The notes under the pieces were generated by a model. It saw only the letters and a list, made by a program, of their open reading frames with translations. It was not told the origin of the DNA and searched no databases. A stretch of DNA of 43,759 nt from Ichthyophonus hoferi (taxonomy: Eukaryota > Opisthokonta > Ichthyosporea > Ichthyophonida > Ichthyophonidae). This document shows positions 24,659-36,645 of the stretch, piece after piece. Each line of letters starts with the position of its first letter. The stretch's first letter is position 1. The stretch lies in the NCBI GenBank assembly GCA_002751075.1, contig NAOQ01000083.1:54911-98669 (forward strand). The letters are read 5' to 3'. Both the position numbers and the translations under genes were made by a program.

Positions 24659-24869
24659 TGTTGGAAAATGGGTTTGATGCCGATGTCACGTGAAGAGTAA
24701 AAATAAACAATCTTTATTCTTGACAGAATTGAGTGAATCAGTCCTGTTGCAGACAGATACTTTTATAGTTATAAGACAGAGTACACAATAGAGTAATTAA
24801 CAACCTAGCATTAACTAGTTGTGAATATAATTATTCCAAACTATAATGTATATGTAACTATATTCAACA
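24659..24869 (-). mobile_element. LTR-like sequence, possible solo or partial LTR (fossil)
   Basis: A 211-base segment bounded by TGTTGG and TTCAACA, the usual inverted LTR ends. Read on the minus strand it has a TATA-like CTATAAAAG and, further on, AATAAA at 24718-24713. I see no matching flanking target-site duplication, primer-binding site or polypurine tract next to it, so it may be a solo or truncated LTR, or a chance arrangement. It lies 146 bases downstream of the COX6B stop codon. Confidence 0.4.
24713..24718 (-). terminator. Poly(A) signal AATAAA, possibly for COX6B
   Basis: The first AATAAA on the minus strand after the COX6B stop, about 300 bases downstream and inside the LTR-like segment. 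COX6B may therefore borrow its 3' end from that element; this is inference. Confidence 0.3.
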
Positions 24870-25015
24870 CTTTGAAAGCCTAGACTTCCTATATATATTG
24901 ATATTACAATGTGACATGTTAAGGACAATACACTGTTACACTAGTTAAAGCTATTGAGACTGCAAGGAAGACATTATATGTTGAGTGACTACGATCCACT
25001 CAATGAAAATTCAGC

Positions 25016-26477
25016 CTAGATTTTATGAGGAAATGTTCCTTTTCCTATTTGTTCTTCCCATTTTTCAATCTGCAATAAAATATATACTAATCAGTTATTG
25101 ATCCATATATTAAAGCTTGAAAATAGAATTAATGGTGAGCGAATAGTGTGCTCATTTCTGTTAGGAGTTTAGATGTACAACACTATACAAAGAAAAATCA
25201 TAAAAAATGTACCGTTATCAAGGATAAAATAGTATAGAGACAATAATATAAAACGATATGGAAGGTCGATCAAAATACAGCAAAAAACAGGCAAGAGGTT
25301 ATGTACCAAGGTGGGAGTAGGTTTGGAATGAAAAAATGAAAAAATGATAAGGAGGGAAGGAGCACATATAAGAATCATTATATGCAAACATAAAGATAGT
25401 TCAAATTATAATATATTATAAGTTGGAGACCTAAAACAAAATATGCTACAACTTCGAATGGGCAATATATATTACCCAATCAATGGGGCAATAGTCTCTT
25501 GCCCGATATTCCAACTTCCAACAGGGATTTTTATCTTCTTCGGGAGGATACGCTTTCACACACTGCATTATTGTTTTTGTTTTTAAACAGGGATAAGTAG
25601 GAATCAATTATATAGATAGAAAATCAACTTTCTTTAACATATAACATCAATATTACATAATAAATATTTGATTTTGAGTTTCAGTATATAAATTATTTAC
25701 AGAATCATATTCATATATACACTATTCAATAATATATCTATATTACGTAAGTAAATCTCCTATAGCATCATATTCAACTGCACCTAACTATTACTCGGTC
25801 TAATCTTAGTTATGTCTACCACTACCTGCTTATATGGTTATCTAATAATCTGCTATTAATATTATTTATGACACTTTAAGTTAATCATATTATGCCAATC
25901 TGCAATAATATATACTATCAACTGGTTATTAATTTATAAAAAATATGTACAAAGGATGGTTGTGCACAATACTATATATGTGCATGAAAATATGCTTCGA
26001 ACACCTACTAACGCGAGAATCCCGAGGCTGGGGATAAAACCCGTAGAAAGGTTTTAATATAGTAACATATGCAACATTGATGAAAATAATTATAGCCATC
26101 ACGTACTAATATTAAGCAATTAATTAGTTTATATATTATATACTATACCTTAAGAACACCAACGCCTTTGCATGCGCCAGGGCTGGAACACATAGTTCAT
26201 CAGTGGCATTGTATATATAAAAACGCCTTTAATCTTATTTTCTAAGTAGATTACATTTAAAAATTTATAACATAAGAGCTAAAGTATGTATTGAAAAATA
26301 GATATACTCATGCAACCAAGACTAAAACAAGAAGAAAAAACGTACCCTTTTGTATTGCAAGAAATATTCCCCACAAGCATTGGTCTGGTTTTGGTTTGGA
26401 TATCGTGCATCAAATTTATGTTGATTATTGTCAAGTCCCCACGGGCGTGTTGGCCCATTGGTATCGTCTTCTTCCAT
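25016..26477 (-). CDS. COX6B: Cytochrome c oxidase subunit 6B
   Basis: Complete three-exon gene, all junctions phase 0: 26477-26346 (donor GTACGT), 25562-25476 and 25069-25016 (stop TAG 25018-25016). The product is 90 aa, close to the family's usual 80-90. COX6B is a small nuclear-encoded subunit of complex IV in the mitochondrial intermembrane space, bridging the two monomers near the cytochrome c site. The hallmark FDARYPNQNQT matches human FDSRFPNQNQT. The twin-cysteine motif is intact: Cys35-x9-Cys45 and Cys58-x10-Cys69, as in the CHCH family; these cysteines are oxidised by Mia40. The C-terminus IEKWEEQIGKGTFPHKI matches the family's W-[DE]-E-Q...GTFPGKI. The start ATG opens the conserved frame; no presequence is expected for a Mia40 substrate. 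Confidence 0.95.
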
Positions 26478-27431
26478 ATTGATGTTTGTTGTATAAAAAT
26501 ATTTCTGTATCAAATAGGTTAGCAATGATTTAATTAATTATATACAATAAAAAATGATTATTGTCAAAAAATAAAACAACACATGCTGTTATAAATCCTA
26601 CCCGCACAGCTTATTATAGTACACCATAATATCATCAATGTTTTATTATAAATGACTAAAAAGGGCTAAAAAAAAAGGCTTTTCAACACGCCTTTCCCAA
26701 AGGATATGAAGGCTTGAAGACTTCCCAAAAAACGTAAGAGTAAAGTTAAAGTAATGGCTAGTTTATATATATAGGAGTTCAATGACATGGTAACATTTAA
26801 TATAGTGACATCGCTATTGCTTGTATTCTTTTTAAAAAATACTAAATTAAGGTATCTTTATTTAAACTCAATATATTGTTTCGTGTTTCCAAAATAAGTT
26901 TCGTGGGCTATACAATAAATAAGAAGGAAAAAAACAAGAACATAAGCGCTCCCTATGTAAACAAAAATGACCATTACTCTATGCTTCTTACTAATTACTT
27001 CCTACGTTCATATTACTGTACATAATCAAAATACCTATTAATATGGTTTGCTTTGTGAAGTAAATATCTATCAATATATATACATATATGAATTTTTATT
27101 TCTTATTGTTTATTTTCAGGCAGGTTTAAAATATATACCCTCAAAATCTTTTCAAGCTGGATTACACGTTTGTGTTATCATTTAGGACTTCCTGAGAGTT
27201 CACACCAGAACCGGGTAAATATTATTTTACTGTGTTTATGTGATCCAATGGAAAACAATAACTGTCAATTAAGGAGTTAATATATATCGCAATGTGCATA
27301 CATTACTAGCCAATAAAAGTGAGTGGCATATGAGATGCTATATATCATATTAAACAATACATTAAATAAAACCTTACAAAATCTATTTTTATTTGAACTA
27401 CATTATTCTGCAATTTTGTTTTTTCATTTTG
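26478..27431. other. Intergenic region upstream of COX6B
   Basis: AT-rich, with no gene called. It contains the COX6B promoter and two splice-bounded open tracts on the plus strand (26678-26733 and 27126-27213) that join in phase; see findings. Confidence 0.4.
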
Positions 27432-27437
27432 TTTATT
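27432..27437 (-). terminator. Poly(A) signal AATAAA for the candidate small gene
   Basis: Minus-strand AATAAA about 33 bases after the candidate stop codon at 27470; it supports, but does not prove, a transcription unit ending here. Confidence 0.3.
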
Positions 27438-27469
27438 GATCAATAAAAATATATCGGTTATGTGATAGG

Positions 27470-27847
27470 CTATTGCAAAGTATTGATGGCGTGGCTCTGG
27501 TATGTAGAAAATGGCTACAAATATAGCGTGATCTTATTCTCATCACACTTTTTGTCCTTAAGTTTTAAAAATATTAAAGCTTTCCATATTTTTTAAAGAA
27601 GAAGGCAGATAAAATAATTATAAAATAGCAATAATTAATTTACCTCTAGATCAAATATCGGATGTCTTTTATATGAAAACCTATGCATCGATTTCCAAGA
27701 TCCCAATTTTAACAAAAATAACCAAGATAAATTGCTCCAATCAGTAATACTTATTAAAATTGAATTAATGATGACTCGAATTACTATTTCTCCCAGCAAT
27801 TTATCCTTTAGAAGACCAAAAGTGCGATTGAGACGTAGTGTAGTCAT
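27470..27847 (-). CDS. Candidate small two-exon gene, unrecognised (76 aa)
   Basis: ATG at 27847-27845 opens 68 codons to a donor (GAG|GTAAAT, exon end 27644). A phase-0 acceptor at 27496 adds SHAINTLQ and a stop (27472-27470). AATAAA follows at 27437-27432, about 33 bases downstream. The predicted protein starts basic (MTTLRLNRTFGLLKDK), has a hydrophobic middle (IVIRVIINSILISI) and a second hydrophobic patch (WLFLLKLG), and ends polar. This would fit a small membrane or mitochondrial protein, but I recognise no family. Support is structural only: donor, acceptor, phase and poly(A) signal. Confidence 0.33.
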
Positions 27848-28212
27848 AATGTACTCGCGTAATGTTTTGCAATGGTAATTGAGTAAAAGCTGAATATTAA
27901 TCACCAATAAATTGCCTCAATCTACATATAATTATTTTCTAATTGCTTCATTATCATCAATCAATCTGGATCACTAGTAACAATGTATGGTCAAGACCTA
28001 ACTTAAGAAGAAAAGGGTTTTGTAAAATATCACAAGAACTGTTACTATAAATATGTAACAAGTTATGTATTTATATTAAAAATAATTACTACTTTATAAC
28101 TGACATAAACTAATATTAATGTATATATATATATATTACCTATTTCATCTCACATCATATATATCAAGAATAATTGTCCTGATAAGCAGTTGAAATTAAA
28201 ATATATATATTT

Positions 28213-28574
28213 TTAAGGCATTTCAGAACTATACAACGTTTTCGAGGATGCCATGACCTTAATGCTAGTATAGACAAATAAAGCTCCTTCATATGACCAC
28301 AATCTGCCTATATTCTCAAATGCATCTGATTTAACAGGAATTCCAATTGTAGTGGATGTTTGCGATTTAGTTACATAATATTCTCCTGATTGTTAGAAGG
28401 TAAAGAACTAGGCTGAGCAACGTGCTGAGTATATTTTATACTATAACCGGCTTGAACTTTTAGGTTCTTAGGTAAAGACGTTGTTAACACTAGTGTATAA
28501 TCTTTCTTGTCTACTATACCTATACCAAAATGTTTTATGTATTTTAGTAAATATATGGCATTTAAACAATAAGT
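28213..28574 (-). other. Coding-like tracts of unknown origin
   Basis: A minus-strand tract at 28574-28371 is open for 67 codons after a CTCTTAG acceptor-like site. A second tract, 28385-28213, is open for 57 codons after a branch-point/acceptor-like TTCTAACAATCAG and ends in a stop. A donor-like site at 28525 would join the two in phase (exon 28574-28526 to 28385-28213). Residues such as TIGIPVKSDAFENIGRLW look protein-like, but I recognise no family. It may be a small host gene or transposon debris; the copia relic lies about 0.5 kb away. Confidence 0.25.
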
Positions 28575-29069
28575 CTAAGAGATGTATTCATATACATTTA
28601 AAGAGGTCCCTTATTATGGTTATTCTGGTTTGTATATATATTCCCGAAATATTGGCACTGTCGCTTTCATTAATTAATCATATATATGGTGCTATGTGGT
28701 TACTAATTTTCATTTGGTTTTATTGTGATTGGTACTTAATTTGGCCATTTGGACCCAATCCATTGTGTCAATAACAAATAATACAATGCCTATAATAACC
28801 CTATATAACTAGTGATTCATTAATATAATTCATTGATTCAATGTGAATGCCTGTTATCGTTATCATTATACATTATATGTAATTACAATGTATATGATCA
28901 GACTGTCACACTGGTTGGCGAGATTGTTTTAGAGAAGACGAAAATTTACTCTTAAGGAATTATAACACGTCTTCATTGGCTAAAGTGGCAGAGAAAGGCA
29001 AAACCTATAAAAAAAGAAAAACAATAGCTTTTTTTCCAGCAGCCTAAGAGTTCAGGCTCCCTCTCACTA

Positions 29070-29790
29070 AGAATATATCTTAAGCTGTAAGAGCTTGTTT
29101 ACCAGTTGAAATGACCCAGATTCAAAAAGCTTAGTCAAGCAGTCAGCTGCTTGATCATATGTTGAGACTCCTCTAACCTCAATGTCATTGTTTTGAACAG
29201 CTTCACAGATATAGTGGAATCAGACAGTAGTATGATGTACTTGTTTGGGAACACACATCTTGTTGCATAGCCAGATTGTACTCTGGTTATCCCCATAGAG
29301 TGACATCCTACCCATATCTATGCCAAATCTATTTAATAGTGTAGTGATGTAAACTATTTGTAGAGTTACAGCTGCCATACTTAAATATTTACTCCTTGTG
29401 GAAGATGGTAGACATATTACCTGTTTTTTGGAATACCAGTCTAGTGGGTCTTCAGACAAAAATAGAATGTATCCATATTTGTGTTTTTTATATTCTTGTA
29501 TCCTTGGGTTGAGAAGTCTGTTGTGTCTGAGTAAGAAATGATCCTAATTGGTCTTGGCTTATACATTAAAGTTTCATTGGGATGGGTGTTCAGGTATCTT
29601 AACAAGTGTCAAAGCATTTTATAGTGATGCATGTTGAGGTTTCTAGTTCATCTTTCCAGGAATGCCACATTGAACATTATATCAGCTCAGCTAAATTTTG
29701 ATATCTACAAGAGGCATCCAATCAGTGAGGTGTAACTTGTGGTATCACAAGTTTGATAGGGTATGTTTTCGTCATTAGCGATTTCAATAT
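29070..29790 (-). mobile_element. Ty1/copia retrotransposon relic: pol 3' end (fossil)
   Basis: On the minus strand, running from high to low coordinates, I see in order the end of the copia reverse-transcriptase domain (SLIGCLL-type motif), the RYLNTHPNETL segment, and RNase H motifs (DWYSKKQ, STRSKYLSMAA, LYGDNQSTIWL, ADCLTK-like). A purine-rich patch at about 29054-29068 could be the polypurine tract. The element is clearly decayed, with several breaks, and its upstream parts and paired LTRs are not recognisable. Probably old. Confidence 0.75.
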
Positions 29791-31774
29791 TCTACTAAGC
29801 TTTGAATGTGTATTGGTTGGTCTTTTGATTGTCCATAATTTTTACGAGTTGTTCCGTGTATCCACATTGATATTGTAGAAACTTAAAAGGCACAATTTAT
29901 GTTACATGGAAATATGTTCTTCAAATTGCGGAAACCTCCGTTAAACTATTATGAGGTGTAATTGCTGCATGAAATAAGGATCTACTTAATTAATAAGGTT
30001 ATGTCTAATGTAATATACCTATTAAATGATTACATAAACAAAAATAGCTTATGGGATGTACAAGTTAGACCCATATGAATAGGTAAATTACTGTATAGTT
30101 CTAATACTCTAGGAGTCACCAAAGTTACTTATCGGCTTAATAATTAGTGATTCACTGTTGCATAATAATAAACGCATCAAAATATGTGAGTGATAAATAA
30201 TTAGCATAAATCTTCTCTTTTATAACTGTGATAGGAGAGCTTCTGCTATTACCCACAACACTTCTCTCCTGTTTATATGGATGATATATCAGTTCATGTT
30301 GATTTGCAAAGTAATGTATATATCTATTGAGGTACCTGCTTCATTCCTTAATCAGTCTCTTGCAATGAGACTATTCCAACTGATTTGGCGGGCTGACACT
30401 TCCGGTTTTCTTGTCCATACTGTCATGAAAAAGTCTAACATGTACTGTCTATTACCCCAAGTAAAGTTGAAAATATCTTTAATCAATTGGCGTGACCAAT
30501 GTGAAATGCAGATATAGTTTTTATAAACTATAGAGCTTGGTCAGCCATTTATGGCTAGGAATGAAGCCAGAATACATCTAGCTTAATATGTAGTAGCACT
30601 TCCTACCACAACGAACTGTACAAGAAAGTGGCAAGACTAGGAATGTATTAAGTCTTTATTTAATATATAAATTTGTTAAATTTATTCTAATTAGAAAGTC
30701 AGAGTGAAACAACCGCCATATCGTTGTTTATATACTTCAAATCTGAGAAATAGATTCAGTTTTATATTATTTTAAAAAATCATGTTGGAGAAAAATACCT
30801 TGTCAGCTATATTTGTTATGCAAGTCGCGTGTACGGTCTCCTAACACAGCACTTCCTCCAAGATATGTCCTAATAAATCCCTTAGGTAGCAATCTTTACC
30901 TTTATAAAAACATGACCACTAATACACAAGGAAATAAACTCACCAGACAACGTCCTTACACCTAGTGTAATTATATACAAAGCTCCTTTGTATTCAGTTT
31001 AGTTCGAATATGTAAACCGAGATCTCAACATATTGTGATTTAAACTCTACACGGCTGTGTCCTTTCCCATATCTTATATATAAAGAACCAATTGGAAAAA
31101 GACTTAAAATATACCAATGCAATAGAATCCTCACATTGCACCATTAGGTCGAGTAAGCCGCCAACCATTGTCATCAGCATGATTTCTAGTCATGAGAACG
31201 CCACACAGCCCCACCATATCAAAGAAATTGCAACCTTATTATCAGCAAGTCATTTTTACTAGATACTCAATAAAGACAAGCATATTTTTTTGTTTTAATT
31301 CATGTGGACCAATTCACTGTAAATGAAACCTTTCTTGAATTACTTGTGATTTTCAGATATCTGCTCACCAAATAGGTTAAGGGATAACTACTCCCTTTAC
31401 TTTTTACTTCAACTCTGCCATTTACTCCTACCCAACAAGCTGATAAATGACTTTAACTTGTAGTAGTGATATTGAAAAGAATTACAAGTTATAAAATGAA
31501 AATAGAGAAAAAAATTTTAAAAAAGTGTTGACTATAAATGTCAGGAATAAGAAAGCCAAGTTTCAACATAAATATTATACAGCTGTTCTGCACCCACCAC
31601 CTCATTTGCCAATCGAAAGGCCAAACCAAAAACGGTCAAGAGTCGTGAACTGAAAAAGGGGTAACTAGCCATATATGGACGAATAAAGTTGATTATGATT
31701 CAGCATACCAACGTCTCAATTACAGATTATTGGAGCGCATCGTTTATTTTACTGGACTGCATAATACGGCATAG
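29791..31774. other. AT-rich intergenic stretch
   Basis: No gene recognised. A plus-strand segment at about 30270-30500 has a faint copia-like look, and 31044-31262 is open for 72 codons without a good start. Neither is called. Confidence 0.4.
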
Positions 31775-31916
31775 CTATACTATATACTATTTACTATTTA
31801 CTATTTACTATATACTACTATACTGTGTACCATACTATATACTATATTATACTATTCTATATTGTATTATACTATACTATATTGTACTATACTATACTAT
31901 AATATAATATAATATA
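31775..31916. repeat. Degenerate pentanucleotide array (TATAC/TATTA/TACTA)
   Basis: Period-5 AT-rich array about 210 bases upstream of the POLG start codon. It is the first of eight such arrays in and around POLG. Confidence 0.8.
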
Positions 31917-32127
31917 ACGCAGTACACGATACTATACTTTTATACATATTTTGTAACAATAACTCCACTTTAAAGCTTGTTAGTTAAACTTGCAAGTATC
32001 CCAAACACTCATTCTTGTGGTTGTATAGCAGCTCTATTAACAGGCGATTACAAATGGTTACACAACTAGTACCTGCACAGACCACGCTGTAGGAGTAACT
32101 GGGAGCCCAGGCTCACCCTGCACCAGG

Positions 32128-35100
32128 ATGGCAATTTTATGGATATCAACCCGAGGGATAAGCCGCCACCTTAGAGGGATGGTTCAGCTTGCAACTGTAT
32201 TAAATAGACGCCTTACTATACCTATTGATAACGCATTTCTTAGTGAAGATAAACTTCAAGGTAAACAGGTTTAAACGACATCCCCTGCTTATTGCTTTAC
32301 ACAGTCATGTTTTTCCTCTTTCTCATTTTCTCTCCCTTCATAACATAGTATGTATGTATGTATGTATGTAGGTAGGTATGTAGGTATATATATATATATT
32401 GTTTCACTTTTCCCTCCTATATTTCCTGTTTACTCAGGTTATACCCTTCCCTATTTTCTACTATCCCTTCCTTTCTTCTTTCTTTTCTTAACTTTCCTCC
32501 TTTCTCTGTAATACTTAATTATAATTCTGTTATTCACAACAGCCCTTTATCATCCTACCCACACTGTAATATATGGTATTAGTCCTATATTCAGGAAAAC
32601 TGAAGCAACATTTTATATGCATAACAAAATTTATATGCATTATATCCGTTCCTTACCATCCCACTTCACTAACACACAAACACATATACAAACATACCAA
32701 TATATATGCATATATTATTTGCACAGTTTGATATATTGGCTACAAATAATTAACCAAAGGCAACCATCTATATATTTCTATGTGTACTAGATCATATATA
32801 CAGATAGTATATATATATATATGCATTACGTGATATGCATGGACATACAATAACACCCAAGCAGCAAGGGCAACACATACCATTTAAACAAACACAGTAA
32901 TACATTCTAAAGCAAACACTTTTCACTAAAATATGACCATAACAGCCTACCCACACCCCTTTTTCTATCTCAGATTGCATTTATTATGCCTCTTATTATC
33001 TCATCCTATGTTATCCCATCTCATGCTATATTATACTATGCTATTTTATCCTATCCCATGCTAGTCTATACTATCCTATCTTATGCTATCTCATACTATT
33101 TGATACTATCCCATCTTATCTTATTTTATACTATCCTATTCTATCCTATAATTACCCTATTCTTTCTCTTTCTATCCTGTAATCCTCTCATTCTTACTCT
33201 TTCTATCTTATATGCCTATACCTATACCTGCACTTATAATGCCTTTATTGTTTCTCTTTAACCCTTATTTTCTCAAGGAGGCCATATGTTATTGTATAGC
33301 TGCTTTCTAGTTATTCATTCTGATTTTTAACACTCTTTTTTCGTTGTCTATAAATATAAGTACACACACACACCTATGCACACATAGCGATATCTACACA
33401 CCTATATATGCACACCTATATACACACATATATACACTCATATATACACTCATATACACATACATATACACTCATATACACACACATATACACTCATATA
33501 CACACATATATACACTCATGTACACACATATATACACTCATATACACACATATATACACTCATATACACACACATATACACTCATATACACTCATATACA
33601 CTCATATACACACATATACACACATATATACACTCATATACACACACATATACACTCATATACACTCATATACACACACTTATATACACGCCTATATACA
33701 CCCTTATATATACACACACAAACCTCTATATATATATCATTCTCCTCTCCTCTAGAACCTCCTCCAGAACCTCCTCCAGAACCACCTTCAGATACAGATA
33801 TAGCCTCCCCGCATGTAGCCTCCCCGTCTATAGGACCCTCTCCCGTTCCCCCTTCCTTTGCTACCTCCCCATCCTCCTCAGCCTCCCCATCCTCGTCAAC
33901 CTCCCCATTCTCGTCAACCTCCCCATCCTCCTTAGCCACCCCAGTTAACTCGCTAGGAATTCAACTGATCCCAGATGACCTTAATAAGATATTGTTTGGT
34001 GAAACGAAGTCAGACAAGGAAGCAAGGGGAGGTATATATATGGAAAAAATGTTCAAAAGTGGTGCAGACGCTGCCAAAGAAAACCTTAACGCGTTAGGTC
34101 TGTTAAATACTCCTGTTAAAGGGGCTAAACAGTTCCCTGTGATAGAGGGCCTGTCTATGCCTCCACTACGAGGGAAGAATGTGGTGGAACACTTTGAGAA
34201 TATTGCCAAGGAATACGCGGTAAGTAGACTGGGTGGGGGAGCAAAGGTTTTTATATATATATGTATTTATCCCTTGTAACTCACATAATAACATTATATA
34301 TATTTATTAATATACTTAAGTGTACTTGAGTTTAGATTGCATTATATATTTTGAATATGCATGTGTCAGGAAATGGTTACGGCATTGTTTTATTTATTAT
34401 TATCGAACTGCTACTATATATCTATTTGATACTTTTTCTTGTTCTGCTCTATTTTTATTATTATATATATGTCATTTTGATTATATGGTTGTGTATCCTT
34501 CATACGATGTCACCCAGATGAATGAATGAGTCAGGTATATAGTTATATGTAAGTTAATATGTTGTATAATATTATAATATGACATGATATAATATGATAT
34601 CATAGCATATTTGAAAATTCATTTCTTGTATTTCACATATAAGAACACCCCTGCCAATAATATTAACACGTATCTAAATACTATTCCCATTTTTTTTTTC
34701 TTTTTTTCTCTTCGCTTTTAATCCTTCTTTATCACAGCTATGTACTATATATTACATTTATACCTAATATAGTATGTAATATTAAAGATAAGTATATACT
34801 ATCCTACTTACCCTCACCTATCATAAATATTATTGCACAAGCATTACCTATATGTCTAGTGTAATATCAAAAATAAACTGGTGCTATTGAGAATTGTCGG
34901 TTTGCACATGTTATGCTTTCTATTGGTTTTTGTGATTATAATTGATGGTTTTCTGTATAGTTTTGTAGTATTGTTGTTGATAATATAATGTTGTAATGTT
35001 GTATTATAGCCGCAAAACTTGCAACTTAGAACTAACTGTAGTGTCTTATGTGGTTTATCATATCTACATCTAATTTTCAAAAGAAAAGAAAAAGTTTTTT

Positions 35101-36601
35101 TAATTTTTGTAAGCAGGGTGGAATTTAACAGAAAGCGCCATTGTAATCTAGAACCTTACCCTCTACCACTCTACTACTACTATCCCCTTTGTAGCAACAG
35201 GCATACCTAGTTATATGCTGCAATTGGAAAGACAAGCTACGCAATCTACTCCTTTCTATTTGACCCTTCATATACACATATATAACTCTATACAATGTAT
35301 TCGTAATCCATAGTACCGCATACTCACCCATACTAACCATAGTAACCCCGTATAGGTTTATATAACCACCTAACTTATATCTATATTTCTACAGCAACCA
35401 TATTTTGACTATGCTAATGAGCTCGCAGAACCTATCCCTACCCCGCCGCTAAAAGAGATCATCGAGATCTTTCCTGGGTGGACATCATATGATCATAGGC
35501 ATAGAAAGGGTGAACGTATAAAAGAAATCTTAGAGGATTGTATGATAATGGAGGTAGCCAAGGGAGAGGATGGTAATTCTCATGAACCATTCTATGCAGT
35601 GGCAGTCACACCTAAGTCATGGTGAGTACATGTATGTATGTACATGTATATGTATAATTTGAATAGTTAGTTAATTAGCCATAATTAATTGCCCATATCT
35701 AGTTAATTGGTCATAATTAAATAATACTGACAGGTAGAGGTATAGGTATGGGTATAGGTACAGATATGGATGATGTTATCTACCTATGTTAACGTAAACC
35801 TCTTATAGGAGACACATGCGTCGTCATAATCCAATCATATATTAATATTATAATATATTTATTTTATTATTAGTTAGTTATTAAATATCTATGATCGGGC
35901 AATAACCATTAGTGAGGTCTTATTAGTGCTTATTATGATAATAATCAGCCACACTGATTGGTTATTAAAATAAAACAAACTTAATGCGTCCAGCAGCCAA
36001 TAATAGTGATTTCAGATAGCTAATAGGCAATAGAAACATTACATAATTAGGCCAAATAAGCTAATTAAGTAGATGTATATAACTGAGATAGAGTAAGGAT
36101 GAGCTATAAGTGGTGTATCATCTACCGAATAGTTTGAGTGATTCTCTAAGTATAGACGTACTTCATGGGAGTATATATATATGCATGTCTTGAGTTATTT
36201 GATTAAATGACTATGATCTATGCATAGTCACAGGCGTGTATATTGCTATGTTTCCACTTATGATCAGGTAAATATGGCGGGGATATCGTTGCTACATTAT
36301 AGTATAGTATAGTATTATATGATACTATATTATGCCATATTATATTTTGTTATATTATTTTATATTATATTATATCATACCATACTATGATGTACTATAC
36401 TATACCATATACTTACTAGGAGGTGTCTCTATGTACAGGTATGTATGGTGTAGTGAAGAACTTTTTCGTCGTATTACCGTAGGAGACCTTCTGTGGACTG
36501 GTAAGAACGGCCATGAATTATTAGGATTAACTAGTAATTGCTCTGGGAAATTTTCTAAAAAATTAATTGTTAGCCATGGTGTAGGGTATGTATGTATATG
36601 T

Positions 36602-36645
<44 letters not shown>

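Noticed and set aside
25985-26200. GC-richer islands in COX6B intron 1 as extra exons
   Set aside because: The COX6B cysteine spacing is perfect without them; reading frames through them are short and match nothing.
28481-28774. 97-codon hydrophobic frame on the plus strand
   Set aside because: It overlaps, on the other strand, a better-structured coding-like tract and is rich in AT-codon residues typical of random open frames.
30270-30520. Plus-strand segment with YMDDI and VDLQSNVYI, resembling reverse transcriptase
   Set aside because: The match is short and orientation differs from the clear copia relic; YMDD alone in AT-rich DNA is weak evidence.
31044-31262. 72 open codons on the plus strand
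   Set aside because: No start codon at the beginning, no splice context and no family resemblance.
33634-33939. Glu/Gly/Asp-rich 101-codon frame on the minus strand
   Set aside because: It is the antisense shadow of the Pro/Ser-rich POLG exon 2.
33344-34279. A 311-codon open frame covering the minisatellite and POLG exon 2, and a 115-codon frame in the same array
   Set aside because: The first half is only repeat sequence; splicing from a mitochondrial-leader exon at 32128-32260 into 33756 gives the conserved POLG N-terminus in phase.
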